From Phorcus lineatus (Eukaryota; Mollusca; Gastropoda; Trochida; Trochidae), in the NCBI GenBank assembly GCA_921293015.1, contig OV121092.1, forward strand, positions 4,780,001-4,844,000: 64,000 nt of DNA, in the 5' to 3' direction. Made by a program: the position numbers and the translations under genes. The notes below the pieces were generated by a model that worked only from the letters and a program-made list of their open reading frames with translations, did no database searches and had not been told where the DNA came from. Positions 13,741 through 27,200 of this stretch are shown in pieces. Each line of letters begins with the position of its first letter. Position 1 is the stretch's first letter.

Positions 13741-13863
13741 CAGCTCAGAGCCTTGCTAAGTAATAGAGGAGACGTTTTGCACCAACAACTTGTGTTCATT
13801 GATTTAACTCGAAATATTTTTTTTCTTCATAATGTGTTTTCTGTAATTAGTCTAAGTCAGTAG

Positions 13864-14157
13864 GAGGCGGGATAGCACAGTGGTTAGCGAGTTCGGCCTC
13901 GAATCAAGATGTCCGGGTTTCGAATCCCGCCAAAGGCCCTGCACGCAGAGAAATGCTTTACACGCAGTAAGGTTTGGATGCAATGCTACACTGAGTTTCA
14001 GCGCAGTGCAACCCACGGTTCGCTAGTTCCATCCGAGGCTCGCAGTTTTCACCCAGGGATATCATCAATAGTGTTGAGGGCTATCTCCCTGAAATAATAC
14101 TAGCAACCGTGGTGTAAGTAAAATAATCGCCGTTAACCCAAAAAACATCTCACCTCC
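13864..14157 (+). mobile_element. tRNA-derived SINE, near full length
   Basis: The head GGCGGGATAGCACAGTGG has a good A box (TAGCACAGTGG), and GGGTTTCGAATCC is a B box, so a pol III promoter is present. The body (CTACACTGAGTTTCAGCGCA and onward) and the 3' end GTAAGTAAAATAATCGCCGT match the copy at 48758-49066. It ends in CTCACCTCC. No clear target duplication is seen. Confidence 0.88.
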
Positions 14158-14590
14158 ATGCGATTTGGTCTTTTTCACAAGGATTATCCTGGTAACTGTT
14201 CTTGTAAAAAATGGGTAAATTCTTATTTTTAAAATCTATTTCAAACATGGCTTCACCTGAAATATACACCGTATTATGAAATAGATCCTTATCAATCAAA
14301 TATAAATTTTTCATCACGACAGCCATTGAAAAAGAAAGCGGAATCAATACGTTTCCACGTGTTTGTATATATAAATAAATGTTTAATACTTCCTGTAAAT
14401 GACTTGTCGTCAATCTAGATTGGATGTCACGTAAACGTTTATTTATCAAGGCTCGTTCAGATTACAAGTTGGATATTGATCATTGTTTATGAAACGACCA
14501 CATGGGTAGGTGAAAAGTGTAACACTATAAAACAGACTTTATTCCCATTTAACACATAAAAATGATATTATTTTTATGAAATAACAGGGG

Positions 14591-15254
14591 ATGAAATATC
14601 GGTGGAGGATTGGTGGGATTACCTTAACAAGGTGTATACCTAGGCGATGGATTATTACAGCTATTACATTTCTGGCTCTGTGTATAGTGTGCTTTTTAGT
14701 AAGTGGAAAACGCCAAATGACGCTAGAGGGCAGAAGAGGAGTCGATGAACCTTATGGACCTATTCTTGATCTTGAATATTTTACAAGGAACGCCTTTCCT
14801 CTTCGAAGTGAATATGGGGATAACAATAATTATAATGGAAACGCCAGTGAATTAAGACAGAAGAGACGTACAATAATAGTTAAACGAAACGGTCTTAATG
14901 CCCAATATGATAACGTTCAGGAAAACAAGAACAAAAGACACGGCAGCATCATTCATGAAAACAAATATCGACAACATAAAGTAACACATGACCAAAGCAA
15001 TCTCAATTACAGTGAAATAATACAGCAAGACAGCATTCACAGTGGAAGAAATTCGCAAGACAACAGTCAAGATGGACGACTTCGGATACAAGGTGTTCAC
15101 AATAAAGCCTTTCAGAAAGAAAAGCCTCACATACATGACGAACACAAAGGGTATAATCAGAATATGCAATATATTCGGGAACATTTTGATAACAATATAT
15201 TTAAAAGACTGAAGATTGACATACCTCCCTTTGTTTTCGGAACTGGTGGCTTAG
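14591..15254 (+). CDS. GALNT: GALNT exon 1: signal anchor and stem
   Basis: This exon encodes residues 1-221 and ends in phase 1 at TTAG|GTGAGT. The start is the first ATG able to open the frame; the ATG at 14576 is followed almost at once by TAA. A basic tail (RCIPRR) precedes a hydrophobic stretch at residues 20-38, the pattern of a type II membrane anchor. The rest is rich in Asn, Gln, His, Lys and Arg, probably disordered, with NGNAS as a possible N-glycosylation site. AACAG at 14583-14587 just before the ATG could be an acceptor for an upstream 5'UTR exon, but its pyrimidine tract is poor. Confidence 0.9.
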
Positions 15255-18200
15255 GTGAGTTGAAAACCCTCTTGAAATCATTATTGGCATTTTTGTTTTT
15301 GTTAAATTAGATAATTTATTTGATCATTTTACAAGGTTAAGACAAACACGGATAGTAACTCTTTAGGATAGTAATTCTTTAGAAGTAACGTATCAAAGCC
15401 GCTGAAAGAGATGAGCAAATCTTCAATTTCGAGAGATCGTCAAATTGGAATGCTTTAATTGCAAGGATATGAATTAAAACTAGCAAAACTTTTCCAATTT
15501 TTCAATCTTTTCAATTCCTTTCAAGTTGTGAACGTGTTAAATTGTATATATTGTCCAGGCCAGAACGGTACTCCGGTAGAAATAAAGAGGAATCTTTTAA
15601 GGAAGGAGGACCAGAAAGAATGGGACCAAGGATACCAGAGAAACGACTTCAACCAGTACATTAGTGACCGCATCTCTGTCGACAGAACAATACAAGAGGT
15701 CAGAGATCCGAGGTCAGTTTAATTTTTCATATTTTTCGTTACCACGCTTGATCTTATTAAGGTGATGTAAGGTGAGGTGATTTGGGGTGTAACGCCACTT
15801 TCAAGATTATTTCACTTATATCGCAGCTGCGAGTATTATTGCAGTGAGAAAACCCGCAACACCATTGTGGCTATGCATTGCGGTGAAACCTACGAGCATC
15901 GGCTGGAACTAGCGAACCATGTGTGGTACTGCACTAAAATTCTGTGTAGCATTGCACCCAAACCTGACTGCCTGTAGAACAATTCTCTACTGCAGACAGA
16001 TTCAGATCTTATTAAGGTCACAAGGGACTTTAATACCATATAACGAATATATTTGGAAAGTGTTGCATTAAAAAGGGATACACTGTTAATATTCAGTGTT
16101 CTAACATTTCAGGATGAAATAAGAAGTTTAAAAATTAATGGCAATAATATATATAATGTCACAATTGACTTTTTTACATACCATTGTTGATTTTCTTATG
16201 TTTTTTTTTTGGCATATCCCTTTGTTGATTGATAAGGAAATCACGCAAATTGCCTACAAAGGATGAATCTTTGAAATTTTAAAAATTTGAATATTAAGTT
16301 TAGGTTGAAAGTGTCCCATAACCAACTGATTATTGTCCACAATCGATTAATAAATATTAAAACCAGAAATCTTGTTTTATTGCCATATTTAAACAATTTC
16401 TCTTTACTGTCGTTTTAAAATGACCAAGGTATTTGCAGAGGCACGAATGCGTACGCCTATCGAACATCAGCCTTAATTCCTTTGGTTTATGTTCTCTAAT
16501 ATCATCAGATCACATTTTACTCCAGATGTCTGAATCTAAGCTACCCGATTGATCTACCTGACACGAGTGTCGTCATCACGTTCCGGAACGAGGCTTGGTC
16601 AGTTCTCTTGAGAAGTGTCCATTCCATCATTAACACCTCCCCGCCACATCTACTAAGGGAGATCATTCTTGTTGATGACTTCTCAGAACATGGTATTTAA
16701 AAGTTTTGAAAAAAACAGTTTAAGACATGTTATTTATAGTCATCAATAAGTACAAAAGTTATAAACTTTCATTTGTTTATTTTTAGGGGTAGAGAAAATC
16801 ACTTTCAAAGCATGTTATATGAATTCGATAATTTGAATTTGATTTCCAGCTCATTTGAAAGAACCACTCCAGATATACATGAAGAAATTCCGCAAAGTAA
16901 AAATTTTGAGGAATGGGAGGAGAGAAGGTCTGATCCGTTCCAGACTCAAGGGAGCCGAAATTGCCAAGGGGAAAGTTTTAACCTTTCTTGACTCCCACAT
17001 CGAATGTGCTACAGGTACGAACAAATTAAGGGGAGGTGAGGTATGATGACTTGAGTTGAGGGAGAGTAGGAGGCAAAGGAAAAGAGGTGAGATATGGTGA
17101 TCTGAGGTGAGGTATGGTGATTTGAGATAAGTAGAGGTGAGGTGAGGTATGGTGATATGACAGAAGGAGAGGTGAGGTGAGGTATGGTGATACGAGATGA
17201 GGGATATGAGGAGGTAAGGAAAGAGAGGTGAGGTAAGGTGAGAAAGTTTTGGGAGATGAGGTGAGGTACATGTAAGGTGAGAAAGATTTGGGAGAGGAAA
17301 TGAGGTTAGGGAGATGAGGTGAGCTAAGCCAATGGAGATGAGATTAGGTGCGGTGAGAGAGAGCGGATTAGGTCGTAACAGCTTCTCTCACCTCACCTCC
17401 TTCAACAATTTTCAAAACTTAAAGGGTGCCGATCTTTCGAATGATGGTGGTTTTGAAGCAATTGATCGAATCTGTCTTATAATGTATAAAATGTGAATTC
17501 GTACAATGTATAACATCTATGAAATAAATATCATATTTCAATTTCCTAGAAGAAAGGAAGGTCAAACACCGCTTCAGATTTAACATAAAATGTATAGCTA
17601 CCCCTTTTGTCTTTAATACATTCCAGTGTTATTCACGCTAATGAATAGCTCAGCTCCTTCCTTATATACCCATATCTCTTTCAAGCCAAAAAACCAGCAA
17701 ATGAGACGACTTGCTTCCAGCAACAGCATCCAGCAACAGCGGCACAACCCTGGTGGATAAATCATTTGATTTCAAGAAATAAGCTTAGTTCTTTGCATAA
17801 CGACATTTCATTGGCTGAGAAAATAACAGGTGAACTTAGCCACCATAATCATACCAAACACCATGCCGTACGAGGATTTTGTCTTGAAGGAGATCAGCGC
17901 ATTTGGAAAACGATACTGACAAGTTTAGGGTGAAAAGCAATGTTGGTACTGCTTGATTTAACCAAAATAATAGCTCTAAACATTTGAAATTATTGTTTGC
18001 TATAGAACATTATTATTAAGGGTTAGATCATCAATATATACAAACAGAAATGATCACATGCTTTTGAGATTAAAAAGCTGTTACATTTTAAGACTTTAAA
18101 TTTCAATCAATTTGTACGCAAAATCATTTCCAAATACACACGGATGTCCAGGAAGGAAAACACATTTTTAATTTCATTTTGTATGTAGTGATTGGTAATT

Positions 18201-21200
18201 GATGATATGGAACATTTAGCAACAACGATGTTGTCATAAAATTACTCATGTCGTAATGACCCAAAATGTACATATACATACAGTTTAGCAGCGCTACTCA
18301 TTGTTGTACATCGTGGAACACTTCTTTAAGGGGTATTTTAGAAGTTGATATGATGAAAAAATAGTAAATATAAGGATTAACAACTTCGTTATTGCAAAGA
18401 GATGCAATACAGGACTTGTTAATCCATGCATTTATTATTTCTTCATCGTAGAACACTGACAGTAAGCACGCATAGAGGCAAATAGGTCAGTCAGGTTATT
18501 GGGTTGACTTACGGATTCCATAGTATGCACGTTATCAGAATGTTTTCATTTCAGGCTGGTTACCTCCCCTACTCAGCAGAATAGAGCAGAACGTGAGCAA
18601 TGTGGTGTGGCCTGTTGTACCTGGGATCGATAGACACACGTTCGAGTTCCGCGTTCATAGAGACGCATCAGCTTTTCAAGTTGGAGGGTTCAATTGGAAA
18701 ATGATTTTTACGTGGTATCGGCCAGATGTTAGTGAAAGGAAAACACCAATCTCGCCGATTAGGTAAACCATAGTGTCAATAACAATGACAAGGGGAGTCA
18801 AATAGCTGACAAATTATTAGAAGGGTGATACTAAGAAATATTTTAACTTTTTCAGGTTTAGGATAACCTTCTTTATTTCAAATATGGTTTTAGTCAATTG
18901 TATTTAAAAAGTTATAATTATGTATACGTCAAAATAACATCTCAAATTACATGTAGTCAATGTTCCATTTTACAGATACGGTATCCTAATAGTGAACTTT
19001 TATTGCACAAACGATTTTACATTTTTGAAAATCACCATCTTAGGCAGACGCTCCAGATAACCAAAAAAGTTCGTCATTGATTTCATAAAAAGAAATATAT
19101 GTTCAACAAACAATGTGTCTTAAAGGAGTTTAACAATTTATGACTGTAGATTTTGCACAACGCCCTGATATCATTAGATGCGTGTGCCTCAACGAATATC
19201 GATTCTCTCCAAACAGTGGTATCTACGTCAGAAATTCCTATACAACCTCTATCTTATTATGAAGGTTTCTCGGGCTTCCGGCAGTTTCCCCTACCGGCAC
19301 AATATTGCAACTTAAACTACCTGGCAATATTTTGAGCCAATGAAAACAACGAATGCATGAATAACATAATTGGTGTCACAAGGCAGTCGCCATATGAGAC
19401 GTTTGTGATTGCAAAGACGACTCAAAGTGTGCACATTCGAATAAAGGTTAGCTTTTGGAGAGCTTGAGGAAAGAATTTAGGCGATTTGAATGGTAACTTT
19501 TGAAACGGAGTCGCTGATTGCACAACTAACTTTGATTGCATCCAATAAGCTTCTACATTTCTACATCAAGAAACCTTCGTATTAAGAGAGGTTATGGGAA
19601 TTTATGATGGATCTAATGCGAATACCTGACACCATGTTTTAAACACAATGACGTCAAATGCAACGAAGACACTGAAAGACTAAATGCAGTGCCAGCTGCA
19701 GGTTTGGTGATGAACAGGTATGAGTAATTGACAGTAGTTTTTTGAGCGATAAATATAAGTTATGCCATCATTTGTGCACCGATTTGAGATATACTTGCAC
19801 ACTCCTTACATAAACGCTCACACTCTCTATATCCTCAGGAGTCCTACTATGGCAGGAGGTCTGTTCTCTATTGACAGGGATTATTTTGACCATATCGGCT
19901 CATATGATGATCAGATGGAGTTTTGGGGCGGTGAAAACCTTGAAATCTCCTTTAGGGTAACCAATTCATTCATAAAAAACAACAACACTTTTAGGTAAAG
20001 GTTCATCTTCAAGGGCTTAAAGAACATATTATTTACCTTTAATACGAACCTAAATGTCATATGTGGTGATATAAAATCAAAACATCTTAACTTTTCATGT
20101 CCAAAAGACAAATATATGACAAATATTGGTTTTCCTTGAAAATCTAAAAACAGCTTTATAAATGCACATAGGTGTAGATATCACGTCCAATATACATGGA
20201 TACTAGTTATTTAACCTGACAAACACTATCAACTCCTAACTGCCCTCCTGGCTGTTTAAGATAAGTCTCCAAAATTACGTTTAACTATTTGACGCGTGCC
20301 ACTGTGCAGTTTTCGAACATAAATCATTTTCTACCTTCATGTTGTCACTGTAGAAAAACCAGTAAGCTTTAAAATCTGTCTTTTGGTAACAGCCGATAAT
20401 GCGCGATCAAAGGACACCTTTGATTAAGTTTGGCATATATGACTCCAACAACTCACGGAGTGGCTCGTTAAAACGTAAATGCCTCGATAATTTTCCCTAA
20501 GTTATCGCAAATGATAGATGTCTTGACACCAACATTTGTTTATTGGAACTATTAAGATTTTTGTTTTCAATTGAGTCGAAGCTTTGTCTTTATCGAATCA
20601 TCTGTTATTAATGCTTGTTTAGGTTGCATTTCATGCAATGATAGAAAATGTAAACGATGGAAAAATGTCCTAAGAAAGAGAAATATTTTGCCTATGACTT
20701 ATTTAAAACCAATTTGACGCTACGTATTTAAGCGTGGCAAAAGGCCCCGAGCTCTGTTAACTTATTTATGATCCATTGAATCGTGCATCATAGGTGGCTT
20801 AGAAAGACAATTTACGTTATGGATTATGTATTCCGTGTGGTTCATGAGTGTTACTTCAAGCATGACACTACTTTCACTTACTTTGTTGAAAAGATATGGA
20901 TGTGTGGAGGGAAAATCGAGGTAATACCATGCTCAGTCGTCGGTCACGTGTTTAGGAGTCGGAACGTTAATTCCAATGCCAAGAGCTCAGGCAAGATAAC
21001 CAAAAACATCGTGAGGACGGCTGTTGTCTGGATGGACGAATATAAGCATGTTTTCGCAAGAGTGGCTTATGCCGATTTGGTGAGTTGTTATGACCTCTGT
21101 TTGTAAAAAGTACTCTTGACATGAAGTGAACTTTACTGTAGATTCGTGATTAGAAATACATTGACGTACAGCAGTAAATATAATATAACTGATAATGGGC

Positions 21201-24200
21201 CAAGTGAAAGCTCAGAAACGCGGCTTGAGATTTTCAAAGAAATTGTCAGCCGTAGTATCGCCTTGTACTAAAAGCACATATAGAAGCTGGACAATTAGCT
21301 TAAAAGTAAAGTTGCTAACGTAAATTAACTTATCAAATTCAGGTTAATGAAAGTGTAGGATAAACGATAACGTCAAATTAAAATATATGTACACCTGAAG
21401 AGGAAATATATTTTCCTACAATCAGGCATAAAATAATTTGTTACTACAAGGCCATACAAGAAATGGGTGACATTAAAGCAAATACTCTCGTTTAAGACGG
21501 ATGTTCATCAAACCTGAGATCATATGTTCCTTAATCTTAAAAAGTCATGGGAGACCTTATGCCACTTTCTCTAACCAATCGGCCAGTTACTTGTGGGGCT
21601 CAATTGCTGCTTTTAGAGCTTTTTATCCATAACTTGTTTATTTCATTTTCATGAATTTGGCAATGAAAAATATTTTTCAAAACCAAATCACCCTCCCTTC
21701 GTTGTTGTAAGAAATTTAAAAAGTTACAGTTAAAGTTAAACAGACTGAATGACTCTTACAAAGAGGAGATATTATAAAACAGGGTAAACTAGTTTAATTA
21801 CAGAAACATCAAAGCTGTACAATTTGGTTCCAGAAAGACTCCGGGGATGTATCTTCGAGAATTCAACTTAGGAAATCACTGCAATGCAAAAGTTTTGCTT
21901 GGTATCTTGACAACGTTTACGATGTAATGTTCAGGCCTGGGAAGGCTATCACATCAGGACTTGTAAGTGTTACCTGTAATACCCTTTTACGCATTTTGCT
22001 CCAACAACGTATTTGAATCCTTCCACTCCGCTGATCCAGCTCCTTCCACTCTGCGAATTAGAATACGCTGATGGAGCAGGATGTCTTTTATGTTTCATCG
22101 AATAATCTTCAGTCTGCTACATCAGCGTATTTGAATCCGCTGATCCAGCTCCTTCCATATACCTTGATATCCTTTCGGCCAAAAGCCTCGAGCAGTCAAT
22201 GAGACGACTCGCATCAAGCAACAGCGGCACAACACGGACGAAGAAGTCCGTTAAGTTCAAAAGAGTAGCTTCAAGCGCCTTGGATAACGACATTTCATTG
22301 GCTTAAACAACAGGCGAGCACGGCAACGAACATCAAGCTACGCCAGCCGTACGAGGGATTTGGCTCGAAAGAGATCAGGGTGTATAGAAGGAGCTAGATC
22401 AGTGGAAGCGGATTCTAATACCTAGGATGAATAATCCTCCTCTATCGCACACTATCGACTCAATGTTGAATTGATACACTCGAACTTTGTATCATGACGG
22501 TATTTCTCGATTTTCACTTTTTTAAATGAGCATGTGATAGCATAACTAAAGCTATTGCAAATGTTTAGAAATAAAGAATTGCCAATAAACCTATTTAAGC
22601 AATAGAGAAGGAAATGTTCTGTATTTGTGTTGGGATATTTCTCGTGTTTCAGCTTCAAAACGGTGCCCCCTCTCGAATGTGCCTTAAGGCAGTTGACAAG
22701 AGTGGTAAACCTGTCCGAGTTGGAATGTGTAACCGTTTAGACTTCATACGACAGGTAATTTCAACATGTCTTCTGAGGGAAATTAAAATTGCAAACAATG
22801 TTTTGGAAAAAAATTAGCTCTTGAATGAACGTCTAAAGTTCGGTTGGGCTCATCTTCCCACGGCAAGGTGAAAATGTATCCAGAAAGACTCTATCCATTT
22901 TCTACCTTGCCCTCAACGGTAGCAAAACCTGTGATATGAAGAAGCGACAGCTAACGTCATCACGAGTTACCGCCCTTACTAGCTGCTAACCTGCAGCCAG
23001 TGAAATCGCCGTTTACATTCGAAACCTACGCCCAGCTTGGAGACCTTATTTGGATAAAGAAAATCCAAGCGAAAATTTCATGTTATACTTTAGTCAGATG
23101 GATTATTTGCAGGAATTCATTGACAACACCAAGAATTAAATTTTAACAATTAAGTCAAGTCAAAGAGTTTATTGTATTTAAGGCCTCCGGCCCATATACA
23201 AAAGTACATATACAAATAGTGAAGACACAAACAATATACAATTCAACAAATGACAATTGAAAAATCCCGTTTTAGTTACAAGTTTTTAACAGTTCATCTC
23301 TAAATCTTATACTATGCTTGATAAATAATGATAAATGGAGAATAACATTTTCGTTTTGAGAGGACATTAAGGATGTAAAGGCAACATTAGGTGATTTTGA
23401 TAAAAACTTTTCAGGAATGTACTTTCTTCTGAACACGGAATAAGATGGGCAAACTAGCATAAAATGTATTTCATTTTCAACTGCTGATTTACATAAAGGA
23501 CAAATTCTTCTATTCTTTTCGATACACGTTTTTCTCCCTTCATTTATCATTAAGTCTAACAACCCAAGTCTAAATCTGATGAAATATTTTCTTAAGTCTT
23601 TGGAATATAAAATTGACAAATATTTTTCTGGTTGAAGTAAACTTTTGAAAGTCCTGTAACAATCATACCGTGAGCTATCATTAAGGGTAGAATGCCAATC
23701 TTGATGAAACATATTAATAGCTTGGTTTCTAAAATCATATAAAAAGAGATCAATATTTCCAATTGTTTGGTTCATCCAAATAAAACCAAACCCGTGGGAG
23801 AACAGAAGGTTTCTGATGTGGGATGCCCATGTAATTTTGCCAATGTTATCTAAATGGAAAAGCATGTTATAAGCTAGCTTTGGGATTCTAGTATCAAGCA
23901 TACCGATAAGTTTTATCCAATGTTTTAGGCATTTAATTTGGGAATTTATATACAGGGGATATCTTCCACATTCGCCGTAAATCATGCAATTAGGTGTAGA
24001 TAAGCCAACGGATAAATATTTCTTACATGCTAAAAGATGGAGTTTTTCTAGACAATCATACCTTTGGTATCCCCAAATATCAGATCCATATAACAATATC
24101 GGTTGTATCTGGGAATCAAAGAGTTTAAAAAATACTTTAGGGGTAGTTATTCCGATCTTATATGTAACAGAAAGAACGTTCAAGAGGGCTTTCTTTGCTC

Positions 24201-27200
24201 TTGTAACTAGATCATTTACACTTTTAGAGAAGTTCATCGTATAGTTAAACAAAAGGCCAAGATATTTATATTGACTACTAACCTGGAGTCGTACCCCATT
24301 TAATACCCATTTTTCATTTGCTGATAATGGCCCGCCCCTTCTGAAAATAACTATTTTTGTTTTGTCATAGTTAACAGATAATTTCCATTCTTTTGTGTAA
24401 CGTTCTAAAATATTAAGTTGATTTTGTAATCCTATAACAGTGTCTGACACTAAAATGACATCATCAGCAAAAAGCAACATTAATATTTCAATAAAGTCCG
24501 GGAACATTTGAATGCCATGTTTTCCATTGTCAGCAATCTCGTAATATAATTCATTGATAAAAAATGAAAACAACATCGGGCTTAAAATACATCCCTGTCT
24601 TAGTCCAACTGGACAATCAAAATAGTCTGTAAGATCGCCATCACACCGAACACATGATTTTATGTTAGCATACATAGACTTTAAGATATAATACATTTTC
24701 CCACGAAATCCAGCCCTAAGTAAACAATACCATAACTTAGAACGATCAACAGAATCGAAAGCTTTTCTAAAATCGACAAATGCTACGAACAATTTGTGTT
24801 TTCGTCGTGAAAGACATTTCTGAATTATTGCAAATAATGTAAAGATGTGGTCTGAAGTTGAATATCCTTTTCGAAAACCGGCCTGAGTTTCTGGTATTAA
24901 ATCTCGCATATTTACCCAACTAGTTATTCTATTATTTAATATGGTTGTAAATATTTTGCCCAGAGTACTCATTAGTGAAATGCCTCTATAGTTGTCCGGA
25001 TCATCAAGCTTACCCTTCTTATGTAAAGGGACAATTATTGAAGTAGACCAATTTTTTGGAAACAAGCCATTATCAAAAACCCGGTTGAAACATTTGACCA
25101 AGAATGGCATGGTAATAGATACTGAACATTTTATCATTTCTATAACGATATCATCGGGACCCGCGGCTTTTCCGTTTTTAAGATGTGATATAGCATCTGA
25201 TATTTCCTTTTCTGATATTGTTGATTCTAGAATCAACTTATCCATATCTGTGTAAAATTCTGATGGTGAACTATACATGTCATCTAACATATCGTTATCA
25301 TGGTCGCTGTCAAAAACACATTCGTTGGAGAAGATTTTCTTAAAATGAATTAGCCACTCGGTTTTTGGAATGGGGTTTTGGTTAGACCGTCTATTTTGTA
25401 AGGACCGTACTTCTTTCCAAAATTTACCGGGATTTGTAATCGAACCATTAAGTCTAGTTTGCTTTTGCTTGCGTAGATCGGATTTAAATTTAAATCACAT
25501 CGTGCTGTATTCCTCAAGTAATTAATGTTTTTTTCTCCTTCTCTAAATGGTCCTTATTCAAGGCATATGTTTTACGTCATAAGCAGTAGATTCTTTACCA
25601 GAGACAAATTGTAGTGCACTGCTAAATTCAAAGACTGTGAGCTTGTCACAATGGATTTTCATTGAATTGAAAAAATTCCCCCTTCAGCACGTGCAGCAGT
25701 CAATATATATTTTACTGAATTATGCATTTACTGCCGTGTTGATAATTTCGAAGCTAACCTAATCGGCATCAAGTTCTCACACATTCCATCTTTCGGTGTT
25801 CAGAATTTGAGTAAATCACATCGTTTTCTCCAACATAACACAAAACGATGGCGCTATTACACAAGGTTTGAAAACGAATATTTCGCGATAATTTTGTTTT
25901 TAAAGGATACACGCGGGAAGAGTTCGAAATCTTTTCGTTTCGGTATTGACGTTGTGAAGATGGGTTGAGCGAAGCAAATTTACACAACTCGAATGATTAA
26001 AAGGTGTTCACAATTAAATGCCCGCAAAGAGTTTCACTAAAACGCGATTACTGTTTCTATGAGATTACTGTTTCTATGAATACGGATACTCTTCTTGAGT
26101 TAAATCATTATGGATAATAATGTTTTTTGAATGAAATAAGACTTGGGGGAAAAATAAGAAGAAGAAAATCAAGAAGTGGTACGGTGCCCTGAACAGGCGT
26201 TAGGAATATCAAACATTCAATTACATTTGTGTTTCATGAATTAAAGGACTATTCTGTATTATTTCCTTTAATGTCTAGTTATGCTATTCATTGTCACGAT
26301 TAACATTCAGGAAAGTTACATTCAAAATATGCAATATCGGTCTACAAAACCGGTATCTGCTCTGATTGTTTCGCCAAATCGAGATAACTTGGAAATTTAA
26401 AGTAAAAAACATTTAAAAAAACATGATAAACCTATGTTGTTATTTCTGAAGTATCAGGTAAATTGAAAAGCTTGTCATGTTTAGTCAAAATGACAGTCGA
26501 GAATTCAGATTGAGTCGAAACTCGAGACTCTACTACCATAAAAAGAAGTAAAGGGACCTGACGAGGTAAACATAACTGGTCTGATTGAACACTACCTCAA
26601 ACACTTTATATGTACAGGTGTTTCATCTTACCAAAAATGAAGAACTGCGTCTGCTGGACCATTGTGTTGATGTTGGGCCTGGGAACCCTATCATGTTTCC
26701 ATGTCATAGGTTGAAGGGCACACAACATGTGAAGCACAGAGAGGTAGGTAATCTCCTATTTATCATTCTAGAGTGATGTAATGGATAAGCCTTCTTGACG
26801 GGATGTTCTGATTGACTGTTTGTTCGATAAGTTCTCCACGAGACCCAATAGCTTATAGTTGTGTCGAGATGTGTTCTGGTCTTTAACAATTCTGTTCATT
26901 CCTCTCGTTATATTTGTATGTCCATCTTTCTCTTTTCCTGTTACTTTCTATACTGAACTGTCTATCCTATGGATTACAGCATCAACGTCCTAAGTACTTG
27001 AAATACTGAAGGCAAAGTAAACGAAGGAAGATGGCTTAACACCGATATCTCTTAACGTACATGTCAAGGATGTAGATGCGGAAAGAGGACGAATTCCGTT
27101 TCTTTTGAATTTGTCATTTCTATTCTTATACGAAGATTGCATTATCTTCAAAAGGTTAAAGATAAATTGCAAGTTAATGAAATATTCAAAACCTTTTATC

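Noticed and set aside
13864-13930. Possible tRNA gene with A and B boxes
   Set aside because: The acceptor stem does not close, and the sequence continues into the shared SINE body; it is a SINE head.
14150-14449. Minus-strand 99-codon frame between the SINE and GALNT exon 1
   Set aside because: No family is recognised and its start overlaps the SINE end; support is too weak for a gene call.
14852-15184. Minus-strand 110-codon frame
   Set aside because: It lies wholly within GALNT exon 1 in antisense and has no motif; it is a shadow of the real exon.
17026-17271. Minus-strand frame with repeated YLTSP
   Set aside because: It is a translation of the GGTGAGG tandem repeat, not a protein gene.
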